From: Candidatus Zixiibacteriota bacterium
GTDB lineage: Bacteria > Zixibacteria > MSB-5A5 > GN15 > FEB-12
DNA: 64,000 nucleotides
Assembly: GCA_028289585.1 (NCBI GenBank)
Contig: JANQPI010000010.1
Location: 124,001-188,000, forward strand
Reading direction: 5' to 3'
Shown: positions 1 through 9,830 of the stretch, piece by piece
How positions within the stretch are numbered: the first letter of the stretch is position 1
Layout: each line of letters starts with the position of its first letter
The notes under the pieces: model-generated
Seen by the model: only the letters and a program-made list of their open reading frames with translations
Database searches by the model: none
Told to the model about the DNA's origin: nothing
Position numbers and translations under genes: made by a program

Positions 1-33
1 GACAGACTCGGCCTCGTGGTACATACTACTAAG

Positions 34-60
34 GTATGGGTGGGAAAGTTTTGCCCATAC
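34..60. promoter_or_regulatory. Inverted repeat in the leader of the giant secreted-protein gene
   Basis: GTATGGG (34-40) pairs perfectly with CCCATAC (54-60) across a 13-base loop. No T-run follows, so it does not look like an intrinsic terminator. It lies about 180 bases upstream of the likely start of the giant gene and may be a leader hairpin or an operator. No gene was recognised between position 1 and the giant gene. Confidence 0.35.
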
Positions 61-144
61 GGGACGAATCTTAGGTGGTCTCGCGGGAGAGTGCATAGAC
101 GGTTGCTCAATCACATCACACAGTAGTGCATTAGCTGTAAGTGT

Positions 145-165
145 CTGTAGCCGAATCGGCTACAG
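145..165. promoter_or_regulatory. Near-perfect 10-bp palindrome upstream of the giant secreted-protein gene
   Basis: CTGTAGCCGA (145-154) is followed by a single A and then its exact reverse complement, TCGGCTACAG (156-165). A one-base centre is too tight for a normal RNA loop without opening some pairs, so a dimeric-regulator operator is as likely as a hairpin. It lies 74 bases before the ATG at 239. Function is inferred from symmetry alone. Confidence 0.4.
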
Positions 166-238
166 GTAACCTCGTGTGTTTCTCCCGCAGTACCTCCTGA
201 GACTTTCAGTACAACCGGCTGCCGGCCGTAATACAGGT

Positions 239-3200
239 ATGTTTACCATGGGTAACCGATCAGGAACGGGGTGGACTTCGATCACGGGTCGTCTGCTTGC
301 AGGCGTACTCATCCTCTGTGGATCACTGGCACCGCTGAGTGCCCAAAGCCGTATCGACGGTGGCATCTCCGATCGTGGATTTGACCCAGCCTTTATCGAT
401 TCGCTGCAGAATGAGATGGCGCAGCAGAGCGAGAGCTCGCTGCAACAGCTGCTCGACTCGCTCGGCTATTCGATCAATGTCGCGACCGACGAACTTTCGT
501 GGGAAACGTTCTGCGTTGTCCTCGATTCGGTGAACTGGGCGACGATCATCATTGAAGCGGCCCAGTCAGCGAGCTATGCCACCTCCGGTTACTATCGGGC
601 CGGAAAGCGGCATCGACGCTACCAGTTGTTCGGGCCATCAGACGGTCCCGGAGATTCGGTGTCGTTTGATGTTTCCAAGGCTCGTGACACGATCATTGGC
701 TTCTACATGTTCCCCAACATTGGTCAGAACAATGACCGATGGTATACGGAAAACCAGTACAACAACGATGGCTACGACCACGCCAAAGTCTTTCCGACCG
801 GCCAACCGCACGAGTACATCATCTGCTGGGAAGACGTGTACGGCGGAGGAGACCAGGATCACCAGGATCTCGTTTTCCGTGTTACCTTCTACAACGATCC
901 CCCGGAGGTTGAGCTACCCGAAGATTACTCAGTGATCTACACGCCGGGGATGTCGATCGAGGTACCCGTAACGGCAACCGATGCCAATTGCTTGGGCGAT
1001 TCGATTACGCTAACCCTCATCGACGTGCCCGCTGGCTTGGCTCCAGGTCGATTCACTACACCGACTTCCGCGGCATTTTCGTTTGGTCCGGTTGACGGTG
1101 TCGGTCTGATCGACACCAGCTTCTCATTCTCGCCGCCGGGCGGTGGCGATTACACGTTTGTCGCCGAAGCGAACGATCCGTTCAATGGCTCCGACACCGA
1201 CACGATCACAATTACCGTTCTCCAATCGACGGTCCCGATCGTCGAACTCGGCAACGATACGACAATCTTCGCGTGCGATCCGTTCGAACTGTGTGTGCCG
1301 GTGACGATCACTGATCCGGATTGCGACGTTGCAACGGTCATCTCCGATCCCCCGGGATTTGGCGGCTCGACCGCTGGCTTTGATCAGATTGAGCGTATTG
1401 TCTCGCTGGGTGGTACGGTGACCCAGATTGGCGGCGGTAACCCGGGTGGGATACTTCTGCAATCGAGTGATTTTGTGGCTCCGACAAACTCTCAGTCAGG
1501 CGTCGCGGTCACACTCCCCAATTTCGTCTTCGCTGACACGATCATCGCAGGTGGCTCGTTCCCCGTTAACCTCAGTAACAACGGTGCTCTGAATCTCCTC
1601 GGTGCTCCAACTGACATTACGTTCACGACCCCGGGCGCCGGCGGACCCGATGGTGGTTCCGGCGACGGTTCGATTGACTTCAGTAATGGCCAGTCGACCG
1701 AAGTTGGTTTCACCCAGATCATTACATCTTGCTACGGTGCCCCGGTCGATTTCTATATGTTCACCAACACCGGTGGCGGCGGTACCGTCGAGTTGACGTT
1801 CAAATTCAACGGTTCTCCCGTCTGGACCGTTACCGAACCACTCACGGGTGGCTCGGCGGGAACTGGATTTGGTGGGCTGACCGTCGACCTTCCCGATGGC
1901 ATTAGCTTCAATAGCGTTGAGGTTGAGTGTGTCGGGCATGCGATCGAGGTTGATGCGTTCGCAGCGCGTGTCGGACAGTCGCCGTCGACTGAAGACCTCT
2001 GTATCCAGATCGATACATCCGGCACCTATGAGATCATCGTCAGTGTCACCGACTCAAGCGGCAACACGGCTGCCGACACGCAGTATGTCTTTGCTACGAT
2101 CAACACGGCGCCGACCGTCGACCTTGGTCCGGATCAGAATCTCTTTGTTTGCGCACTCGGCGAGATCTGCCTGCCAGTCGTCACCTCTGACCCCGACAAC
2201 AATATCACTTCGGTCAGCTTGATCTCAGGACCCGGTACCATTACCAGTAACCAGCTGTGCTACACGCCAACGTTGGCCGGGCAGACGTCGTTCGTCGTGC
2301 AGGTCACGGACTCCTGTGGCGCCACCGACCTCGATACAGTCACCGTTACTGTCGGACTCAATGCGCCGCCGGTCGCGACGATGCCCAGTCCCCAGACCGT
2401 GTTCCAGTGTGCGGTGGAAGAGATTTGCCAACAGCTGATGGCTACCGACCCGAACGGTGGTCCACTGGTCTGGTCGCTCAACGCAGGTGTCGGCAGCGTA
2501 ACCCCCAGTGGACTGTTCTGCTTTACGCCAACCACCAGTGGCACGTACAACGCCAGTGTAACCGTCACCGACTCCTGTGGGGCGGCCGATACGATCACGG
2601 TTTCCTACACGATTGAACTCAATCAGCCGCCGGTTGCCGACGATCCGACGACGCCGGTTATGCTGACCTTAGCGATGCCGGACTCAGTCTGCTTTACCTT
2701 CACGGCAACGGACACGACTGCGACCCCGATCAGCTGGGCGCAGTTGCTGGGTGACGGCACGGTCGCGGCTAACGGTGAGTGGTGTTTCTTTGCCCCCATC
2801 GACGGGACGTATCAAACAACGGTTGTTGTCACCGACAGTTGTGGTGCCGCCGATACAACGACGTTGACGTACATCATCGATATCAACGATCCGCCGGACC
2901 TCGTTATCGGCGATGGTGGCGGGGATACGGCAATTGCTCTGTGTGACCCAACCGAACTTTGCTTCCCGTACACAGTGTCCGATCCGCAGGGCGGAGGACT
3001 GACCGAAGTCCTGCTGTCCGGTTTCGGAGCGATCGATACGGCGGCCAATGAAGTTTGCTTCACGCCGACGACCGACGGTGCATACGATTTCATCATTCAG
3101 GTCACCGATAGCATTGGTGCCTCCGTAACCGATACGTTTACGGTCACGATTACCTTTGGTGATGAGGCGATGATAGTCTGTCCGGGAGGGCCGATCGACA

Positions 3201-6200
3201 TCTTCCTCTGTGCGACCGATACGATCTGTCAAGAGCTGGTGATCTCACCGGCCGCCGCTACCGTTTCCACGAGTTTCGGCACGATCCTCGGTGATTCGCT
3301 CTGCTTCGTGGCCGATACGTCGGGCACGTATGTGATCGACGTAATCGCGTCGGCTGAGTGCGGAGATGATACCTGCCAGTACGTTTTCGATGTCGAGATT
3401 GGCTCGGCAGCTCAGATTTCTTGCCCGACACCGGCTCCGCTCTTCCTCTGCTCCGCCGACACCGTTGCTATTCCGGTTGGCGTAAACGGTACCGGCGTTA
3501 GCGTCTCGGTGTCACCAGTCGGTTCGTTCGGTGCCGGTATGGTCAAATTCCTCGCCGACACTGCCGGTACGTATGAACTTACCATCATCGCGACCTCGGC
3601 GTGCGGTGTCGATACCTGCGTAATCACCCAGGTTGTCGAGATCAACAGCGCCCCGGTTGCCAATGCGATGGCCGCAATCGATACCTTCCTTTGCACCAGC
3701 AGCTCTGTGTGCACGCAGCTGACCGCCACCGACCCGGATGGTGGTTCCCTGACGTGGAGCCGACTCTCCGGCGACGGTACTGTCTCAGCATCCGGTGAGT
3801 GGTGTGTATCGGTGACCGTGAGCGGTGAATACTCGGTCACAGCGGTTGTTACCGATAGCTGTGGCGCGGCCGATACGGTACTCGTCACGCTGAACGGCAC
3901 GGTGAATAGTGCCCCGACGGTTGTGGCGGCGAACGACACCACGATCTTCCAGTGCAGCGCTGTCCAGCATTGCTTCGGCGTTGCTGTTTCCGATGCCGAT
4001 AACAACCTCGCCTCAAGCCTTCTCACAACCGGACCGGGTATCTTCGATATCAACACCGGTCTGGTCTGCTTCCTGCCGGATACCGCGGGAACGTATACCT
4101 TTATCATCGAGGCAACCGACTCGTGTGGTGCTATCGACGCCGACACCACACTGATAACGATTGAGCGGAATTCCGCTCCGACGGTCACCGCCGGTCCCGA
4201 TCAGACACTCTTCCAGTGCACACCGACTGAAGTTTGCTGGCCCGCGTCGGCTACCGATGCCGACGGCAATCTCGCCACGGTAACACTGATCTCCGGTCCG
4301 GGGACGTTTGACGGATCCCAAATCTGTTTCACGCCGACCGGAACGCTTGCCTACGAGTTCGTCCTTGAGGCTACTGATTCATGTGGTGCGACCGCTACCG
4401 ATACGGTGGTCATCGATATCACGATCAATACGGCGCCGGTCGCCACGGCCGCTGCCGACACGAGTGTCTTCCTCTGCTCGGCCGGTCCGATCTCCATTGC
4501 GGCCGGTTGCAGCGATGTTGACGGCAATCTCGCGACCTGCGAGCTGATTTCCGGAGCCGGGACGTTCGACGGTTCGCTGATTACGTTCACGCCAGCCGCT
4601 CCGGGTGTCTACAGCTTCGTTATTCGCGCTACCGACGCCTGTGGCGCGATGGACCTCGATACGGTCACCGCGACGGTCGCTTTCAATAGCGCGCCGATTT
4701 GCTCCGTGCCGAATGACACAATGATCGTTCAGTGCTCGGTCGCTCAGGTCTGTCTGCCAGTTTCCGCCACCGACGTCGACGGCAACCTGGTCGGCGGGGC
4801 GTCGATCATCTCCGGACCGGGTACGATCGTCGGCTCCGACTGGTGTTACACACCGGTCGCCTCGCAGTCGGTGAGCGTCACGATCCAATTCACCGACGCC
4901 TGTGGCGCGGTTTGCAGCGAATCGTTTGTCGTCGACTTCGTTGTTAATAACCCACCGTCGATCGCCTTCGATCGCAATTCACTCGATACGCTGTTGTGCG
5001 CTTCGGCCGAACTCTGCTTCGGCTATACCGTTGGTGATCCCAATGACCCGCGGCCGCGTACGGTGAGTCTGCTCTCCGGTCCGGGGACGCTGGACACAAC
5101 CGCCCAGACAGTTTGCTTTACCCCAACCGTTACCGGCACGTCGGTCTTCGTTATCGAGGTTGTCGATGAGTGCGGCGTGACCGACGTCGATACGCTGACA
5201 GTCGATATCACCCTGAACAGTGCTCCGATCGCCGATGCCGGTCCGGATCTAACGTTGTTCCTCTGTGCTAATCAAGAACTTACCTGGACCGCCGGATGCA
5301 GCGATGTCGACGGTAACCTTGACACCTGTCTCTTTGATGGTGCCGGGACGTTCGACGGTACGACTGTCACATTTACCCCCAACGGTACGGGCAGCTATCC
5401 GTTCATCATCACGGCGATTGACGAGTGCGGTGCTATCGACGTTGATACCGCCTGGGTGAACATCACACTCAACACGGCTCCAACACTTTCGTTTGGCGCG
5501 GACTCGTCAGTCTTCCAGTGCACGCTCGATGAGATCTGCGTGCCCTACACGACCTCCGATCCGGATGGCGGTACGCTTATTGAAGCGATCGTTACCGGAT
5601 TCGGAACACTTGATGCCGGCACCAACACGATCTGCTTCACGCCGACCGGACCGGGTAGTTACGAGATCATTGCGTCGGTAACCGATTCGTGCGGCGCGGT
5701 CGGCGTCGATACGATCGTTGTAACCGTTACCGTTGGCGACCCGGTGGTAATCACCTGCCCAACCGGACCGGTGATGGCATCCCTGTGCAGTCCCGATTCG
5801 GTTTGCCAGGCGCTGCCGATTTCACCGGCGGGAGCTACTGTCACCGTTTCTCAGGGCACATATACCAATGGCACCCTGTGCATCTTTGCCGACACGAGTG
5901 GAACCTACCTCGTGGAGGTGATCGCCAGCGACGCCTGCGGCGCAGATACCTGCCTCGTCGAATTCCAGGTCGATATCGGCTCGGCTGCGACGGTGAACTG
6001 CCCGTCACCCAGCACGGTCTTCCTCTGCGCGGCCGATCAGGTCTGTGTTCCGGTTGGGGTCATGGGAACGGGAGCGGCCGTTTCGGTTTCGCCGATTGGC
6101 AGCTATGCCAACGGTCAGGTTTGCTTCCCAGCCGACACTGCCGGTAACTATCTGCTCACGGTGATCGCGTCGACGTCGTGCGGATCCGACACCTGCCAGG

Positions 6201-9200
6201 TCGACGTTACCGTCGACTTCAACGCGCCTCCGGTTGCGGTCGACCCGCCCGCCACGATCGATACGTTCCTCTGTGTGGCCGATCAGATCTGCTACCAGTT
6301 TGCCGCCAATGATGGTGATGCCGGCCCGCTGACCTGGAACCGACTCTCCGGCGATGGCGCCGTTTCGCCGTCGGGTGAGTGGTGCTTCACGGCGTCTGGA
6401 ACCGGCAGTTTCTCCGTAACTGCGGTTGTTGCTGATACGTGTGGAGCTGCGGATACCGTCAGCTTGACTTACAATGTCATTCTGAATTCCCCACCAACGA
6501 TCGATGTCGATCCGGTTGTCGCGATTGCTATCTGTGACACGAGCGAGGTCTGCGTACCGGTTGTTTCCAGCGATCCGGATGCTGCCGACTCGATTCTCTC
6601 CGGTTCGGTTGTGCTCGTTTCAGCGCTCCCGGCTGCGAATCTGAACATCGACCTGGCCGCCGGCCAGTTCTGTTTTACTCCGGGAGTGAGCGGAAACTAC
6701 CGCTTCGCCGTAACCGCAACCGATAGCTGTGGGCTCACCGCGACTGATTCGATCACGGTTGCCGTGACGTTGAACGACGCGCCGATCGTCTCGCTTGCCG
6801 ACGATACGACGCTCTTCCTCTGCAGCCCGACCGAACTCTGCTTCCCGGCGACCTGTGCCGACCCGAATGCCAATCTCGCGACGTGCGAGTTGCTGGCCGG
6901 TGCCGGGGTACTGGCAAACGATCAGATCTGTTTCACTGCCGACACCGCCGGTGTCTACACGATCATCGTGCAGGCAACCGACAGTTGCGGCGCGTCTGAT
7001 ACCGACACGCTGGTGATAACCGTGGAACTGAACAGCCCGCCGGTCTGTGAGCTGCCCAATGATACTGCCTACTTCCAGTGCACAGCCACCGAGGTGACTT
7101 TGCCAGTTGGCGCCACCGACGTTGACGGTAACTTCGACCGGTGCGAACTCGTCACCGGTCCGGGTCAGATCGTGAACGGCATCTGGAGCTATACACCGAC
7201 AATGGATCAGACCGCTACGGTCACCGTACTCTGTCTCGATTCGTGCGGTGCTAGCTGCACCGACAGTTTCACCGTGGTCTTCGATCTCAATGATCCCCCG
7301 GTCGTCGACGCCGGTGTCGATACCTCGTTCTTCCTGTGCGGTGCAGGCGTTGTCTGCTGGGATGCGTCGGCTTCCGATCCGAATGGCAATCTGGCGACGG
7401 TCGAAGTCGTTGAGCCGGCTAACGCCGAATTCAGTAACGGTGAAATCTGCCTGACCTACAATCCGACCGCAGCGGTCGGTGCCGACGGTGCGCAGCAGAT
7501 GATCGATGAAACGTTCATTGTCATTCTCGAAGCGACCGATTCGTGCGGTTTGGTGGCCCGAGATACGACCGTTGTTACGATCGATCAGAATACCGCACCG
7601 ACGATCGACGGGCCGACCAGCTACACCGTCTACCTTGAGCAGGTGGGTGAGGTCTGCATCGCCGTGCCGATCAACGACGAGGACGACAACCTGACAACCG
7701 TTACGGTTTCGCCGCTCGGTGTCTACAACATGAGCACCAGCGAGGTTTGCTTCACGCCGGATTCGACCGGAACGTACTGTCTGACCATCGAGGCAACCGA
7801 CGCCTGTGGAGCCACGGTTTCGGTGGAGATCTGCGTTACTGTCCAGATTGACGAGTGTATTCTGGTAGAGATCGAGGACGTCAGAAACGCGCTTCAGGGT
7901 CAGACTGTGGAAGTCGACATCCAGTATTCGGGCTCGTCGCGCTCGATGGGTGGCTTCGATTTCCTCATTCGCTACGATAACTCGGCGTTGTCGCTCTTGA
8001 ATGCTGCTGAAGGTGAACTCTTTACCGACTGCGGTTGGGAGTACTTCGAGTATCGAACCGGAGCCAACGGTAACTGCACCGGCGGTTGCCCGGATGGTGT
8101 CGTCCGCGTCATTGGTATCGCCGACATCAACAACGGTGCGAACCACCCTGGCTGTTACCTCGAATCAGCGGTCGGAACGCTCGCATCGCTCCAATTCCTG
8201 GTTTCGAACAACCGAGCGCTTGAGTGTCAGTACGCTCCGATTGAGTTCATCTGGTACGACTGCGGAGACAACTCTGTTTCATCGCGCGTTGGTGACACCC
8301 TCTGGGTCTCTCGTGACGTCTTCAACCGCAACGGTGTCGTGGTCACCAATCTCGTCGGCGCTCTGCCGAATACAACCGGTGTTCCGGAAGTCTGTCTGGT
8401 TGGTGACAAGAAAACGCCGCAGCGGTGTGTCGACTTCACGCACGGCGGTGTCGACATCATCTGCGCTGACTCGATTGACGACCGCGGCGACCTGAACGTT
8501 AACGGCCTCGCCTACGAAATCGCCGATGCCGTTATGTTCGTCCGCTACTTCCTGACCGGAATTTCAGCCTTCAACGATCATGTCGAGGCCTCCATCGCTG
8601 CTTCCGATGTGAACGCCGACGGTAATCCGCTCACGGTTGGTGACTTGGTCTTTATGATCCGTACGATTGTCGGCGACGAACTCCCGCTGCCGAAGGTGAA
8701 TCCCGACGCGATCTTCGAGACCGTCTTTACGCGGGCTGCCGATACCCTGATGATCTCCGAAACATCAGCCCCGGTCGGTGGCCTGTTCATTCTCGTCGAA
8801 GGAGCCGTCGAACCGGAGGTCATTGGCCAGTCGGTCGGTATGCAGGTTGAGTATCACGTTGAGAACGATGAAACGCGGATCGTCATGTATGACATCGAGG
8901 GGGACCTCTTCCTCAATGAAGGACCGATTGTCGTCTTAAACGGCGGCCAGGTCCGGTCGATCGAGGTTGGCTCCTACGCGGGTGGAGTTCTTAGCGCGCG
9001 TATTGAGAACCTGCCCACGACCTATAGTCTTGAGCAGAACTATCCGAATCCGTTCAACCCGACGACGACGATCAGCTTCTCCCTGCCTTATGCGGGCGAG
9101 TGGCAGATTGAGATCTACAACATTCTCGGTCAGCTGGTTGAGGAGTTTGGCGATGAGGCAGAGGCGGGGAATCATACTGTTGAGTGGGATGCCGGACGGT

Positions 9201-9277
9201 ACGCCTCTGGGGTGTACTTCTACCGTCTGCAGGCTGGCTCATTTAGCGCCACCAAGAAGATGGTGCTCCTGAAGTAA
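239..9277 (+). CDS. Giant secreted repeat protein with cohesin-like and dockerin-like modules and a type IX-like sorting tail
   Basis: About 3,012 aa. An N-terminal signal peptide is visible (basic stretch, LLAGVLILCGSLAPLSA, cut near AQS). Residues about 140-217 resemble DUF4114 (GGGDQDHQDLVFRV). One interrupted unit and then 22 Ig/cadherin-like repeats of about 87 aa follow (about 620-2537); each carries an early FxC, a mid-unit Cys and usually a DSCGA end. Next come a cohesin-like domain (about 2538-2710, GGFDFLIRYDNSAL), a dockerin-like region (about 2745-2820, DVNADGNPLTVGDLVF) and a tail starting SLEQNYPNPFNPT (about 2930-3012), the type A sorting/FlgD-like module of FCB bacteria. An in-frame GTG at 176 would add 21 residues that spoil the signal peptide; ATG 239 or ATG 248 is more likely, though neither has a strong ribosome site. 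Probable role: cell-surface or extracellular adhesive/scaffold protein (inference). Confidence 0.85.
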   Translation: MFTMGNRSGTGWTSITGRLLAGVLILCGSLAPLSAQSRIDGGISDRGFDPAFIDSLQNEMAQQSESSLQQLLDSLGYSINVATDELSWETFCVVLDSVNWATIIIEAAQSASYATSGYYRAGKRHRRYQLFGPSDGPGDSVSFDVSKARDTIIGFYMFPNIGQNNDRWYTENQYNNDGYDHAKVFPTGQPHEYIICWEDVYGGGDQDHQDLVFRVTFYNDPPEVELPEDYSVIYTPGMSIEVPVTATDANCLGDSITLTLIDVPAGLAPGRFTTPTSAAFSFGPVDGVGLIDTSFSFSPPGGGDYTFVAEANDPFNGSDTDTITITVLQSTVPIVELGNDTTIFACDPFELCVPVTITDPDCDVATVISDPPGFGGSTAGFDQIERIVSLGGTVTQIGGGNPGGILLQSSDFVAPTNSQSGVAVTLPNFVFADTIIAGGSFPVNLSNNGALNLLGAPTDITFTTPGAGGPDGGSGDGSIDFSNGQSTEVGFTQIITSCYGAPVDFYMFTNTGGGGTVELTFKFNGSPVWTVTEPLTGGSAGTGFGGLTVDLPDGISFNSVEVECVGHAIEVDAFAARVGQSPSTEDLCIQIDTSGTYEIIVSVTDSSGNTAADTQYVFATINTAPTVDLGPDQNLFVCALGEICLPVVTSDPDNNITSVSLISGPGTITSNQLCYTPTLAGQTSFVVQVTDSCGATDLDTVTVTVGLNAPPVATMPSPQTVFQCAVEEICQQLMATDPNGGPLVWSLNAGVGSVTPSGLFCFTPTTSGTYNASVTVTDSCGAADTITVSYTIELNQPPVADDPTTPVMLTLAMPDSVCFTFTATDTTATPISWAQLLGDGTVAANGEWCFFAPIDGTYQTTVVVTDSCGAADTTTLTYIIDINDPPDLVIGDGGGDTAIALCDPTELCFPYTVSDPQGGGLTEVLLSGFGAIDTAANEVCFTPTTDGAYDFIIQVTDSIGASVTDTFTVTITFGDEAMIVCPGGPIDIFLCATDTICQELVISPAAATVSTSFGTILGDSLCFVADTSGTYVIDVIASAECGDDTCQYVFDVEIGSAAQISCPTPAPLFLCSADTVAIPVGVNGTGVSVSVSPVGSFGAGMVKFLADTAGTYELTIIATSACGVDTCVITQVVEINSAPVANAMAAIDTFLCTSSSVCTQLTATDPDGGSLTWSRLSGDGTVSASGEWCVSVTVSGEYSVTAVVTDSCGAADTVLVTLNGTVNSAPTVVAANDTTIFQCSAVQHCFGVAVSDADNNLASSLLTTGPGIFDINTGLVCFLPDTAGTYTFIIEATDSCGAIDADTTLITIERNSAPTVTAGPDQTLFQCTPTEVCWPASATDADGNLATVTLISGPGTFDGSQICFTPTGTLAYEFVLEATDSCGATATDTVVIDITINTAPVATAAADTSVFLCSAGPISIAAGCSDVDGNLATCELISGAGTFDGSLITFTPAAPGVYSFVIRATDACGAMDLDTVTATVAFNSAPICSVPNDTMIVQCSVAQVCLPVSATDVDGNLVGGASIISGPGTIVGSDWCYTPVASQSVSVTIQFTDACGAVCSESFVVDFVVNNPPSIAFDRNSLDTLLCASAELCFGYTVGDPNDPRPRTVSLLSGPGTLDTTAQTVCFTPTVTGTSVFVIEVVDECGVTDVDTLTVDITLNSAPIADAGPDLTLFLCANQELTWTAGCSDVDGNLDTCLFDGAGTFDGTTVTFTPNGTGSYPFIITAIDECGAIDVDTAWVNITLNTAPTLSFGADSSVFQCTLDEICVPYTTSDPDGGTLIEAIVTGFGTLDAGTNTICFTPTGPGSYEIIASVTDSCGAVGVDTIVVTVTVGDPVVITCPTGPVMASLCSPDSVCQALPISPAGATVTVSQGTYTNGTLCIFADTSGTYLVEVIASDACGADTCLVEFQVDIGSAATVNCPSPSTVFLCAADQVCVPVGVMGTGAAVSVSPIGSYANGQVCFPADTAGNYLLTVIASTSCGSDTCQVDVTVDFNAPPVAVDPPATIDTFLCVADQICYQFAANDGDAGPLTWNRLSGDGAVSPSGEWCFTASGTGSFSVTAVVADTCGAADTVSLTYNVILNSPPTIDVDPVVAIAICDTSEVCVPVVSSDPDAADSILSGSVVLVSALPAANLNIDLAAGQFCFTPGVSGNYRFAVTATDSCGLTATDSITVAVTLNDAPIVSLADDTTLFLCSPTELCFPATCADPNANLATCELLAGAGVLANDQICFTADTAGVYTIIVQATDSCGASDTDTLVITVELNSPPVCELPNDTAYFQCTATEVTLPVGATDVDGNFDRCELVTGPGQIVNGIWSYTPTMDQTATVTVLCLDSCGASCTDSFTVVFDLNDPPVVDAGVDTSFFLCGAGVVCWDASASDPNGNLATVEVVEPANAEFSNGEICLTYNPTAAVGADGAQQMIDETFIVILEATDSCGLVARDTTVVTIDQNTAPTIDGPTSYTVYLEQVGEVCIAVPINDEDDNLTTVTVSPLGVYNMSTSEVCFTPDSTGTYCLTIEATDACGATVSVEICVTVQIDECILVEIEDVRNALQGQTVEVDIQYSGSSRSMGGFDFLIRYDNSALSLLNAAEGELFTDCGWEYFEYRTGANGNCTGGCPDGVVRVIGIADINNGANHPGCYLESAVGTLASLQFLVSNNRALECQYAPIEFIWYDCGDNSVSSRVGDTLWVSRDVFNRNGVVVTNLVGALPNTTGVPEVCLVGDKKTPQRCVDFTHGGVDIICADSIDDRGDLNVNGLAYEIADAVMFVRYFLTGISAFNDHVEASIAASDVNADGNPLTVGDLVFMIRTIVGDELPLPKVNPDAIFETVFTRAADTLMISETSAPVGGLFILVEGAVEPEVIGQSVGMQVEYHVENDETRIVMYDIEGDLFLNEGPIVVLNGGQVRSIEVGSYAGGVLSARIENLPTTYSLEQNYPNPFNPTTTISFSLPYAGEWQIEIYNILGQLVEEFGDEAEAGNHTVEWDAGRYASGVYFYRLQAGSFSATKKMVLLK
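2102..7849 (+). repeat. Array of 22 Ig/cadherin-like coding repeats (about 261 bp each)
   Basis: Units start with N-x-(A/P)-P and end in a DSCGA-like motif plus a beta strand. Four adjacent units (numbers 5, 6, 15 and 16) are a variant that begins with (I/V)xCP and ends with CGxDTC. Variant pairs recur after about ten units: units 4-11 (from about 2884) match units 14-20 (from about 5471) in order. This points to duplication of a roughly 2.5-kb block rather than only single-unit expansion. DNA identity between units is modest, so the array is not recent. Confidence 0.8.
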
Positions 9278-9307
9278 CCGGGGGAAGAGCGCCACTTCGG
9301 AAAGCGT

Positions 9308-9340
9308 AAGCCCGTCGTCTTGACCAGGGACGACGGGCTT
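9308..9340. terminator. Bidirectional intrinsic terminator
   Basis: AAGCCCGTCGTC (9308-9319) pairs perfectly with GACGACGGGCTT (9329-9340); the loop is nine bases. The A-rich left and T-rich right ends suit termination of both the giant plus-strand gene (stop 9277) and the convergent smr gene (stop 9376). Confidence 0.8.
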
Positions 9341-9375
9341 TGCTGTGTTTGGTCCGCCGGACTGATGTTCAGTGG

Positions 9376-9681
9376 CTACTCTTTGGCGCGAATATCAACG
9401 ACCGTTGCACCCCACCCGCCGCCGCTACCGTCCTCATGGCGAAAGCTCACGACATCGGGATGTTTCGACAGAATGCCCCTCACGATATCCCGTTGAACAC
9501 CCTTCCCTTTCCCATGGACAATACGAAGCTCGGTAATCCCGCGCTCGCGACACGCCCAGATGTACTCTTCCACAACGACCTTGGTCTCGTTTGGTCGAAA
9601 GAGATGCAGATCCAAGGTACCGTCGACCTCCCACTCGATCGGCTCGTCGTCCTGCTCAAACGATTCGGATTCGTCACTCAC
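9376..9681 (-). CDS. Small Smr-domain protein
   Basis: 101 aa. An acidic N-terminal 15-20 residues precede an Smr domain: LDLHLFRP near residue 23, a helix, then RIVHGKGKGVQRD and the closing beta strands. Smr domains, first seen at the C-terminus of MutS2, bind or nick branched DNA or, in stand-alone proteins, cleave RNA (for example SmrB on collided ribosomes). Here the domain is stand-alone, without the ATPase part of MutS2. The start is GTG 9681, seven bases after GGAG; an ATG two bases upstream is out of frame. The gene converges on the giant surface-protein gene with a shared terminator and is divergent from the peptidase gene. Which nucleic acid it acts on cannot be told from sequence. 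Confidence 0.85.
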   Translation of the reverse strand: MSDESESFEQDDEPIEWEVDGTLDLHLFRPNETKVVVEEYIWACRERGITELRIVHGKGKGVQRDIVRGILSKHPDVVSFRHEDGSGGGWGATVVDIRAKE

Positions 9682-9830
9682 ATTATCGCTCCTGGTATCG
9701 CAAGAACCCTACGCGGATGAACTCATTCGCATGTCACTCACTTGTGATCAACCTCGCTTGATTGGCCAGATTGCGCGCTGTATTCTGTGGGCACGCGAAT
9801 GTTTTTTTGGCGTAAAGGAGTGATACTGCC

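Noticed and set aside
2102-7849. Repeat array considered as a CRISPR or satellite array
   Set aside because: Unit length is about 261 bases, in frame throughout, with protein-level conservation and no short direct repeat/spacer pattern.
6620-8146. A 508-codon open frame on the minus strand opposite the giant gene
   Set aside because: Low-complexity, Arg/Asp-rich translation with no recognisable domain. It is explained by the biased codon use of the repeat array.
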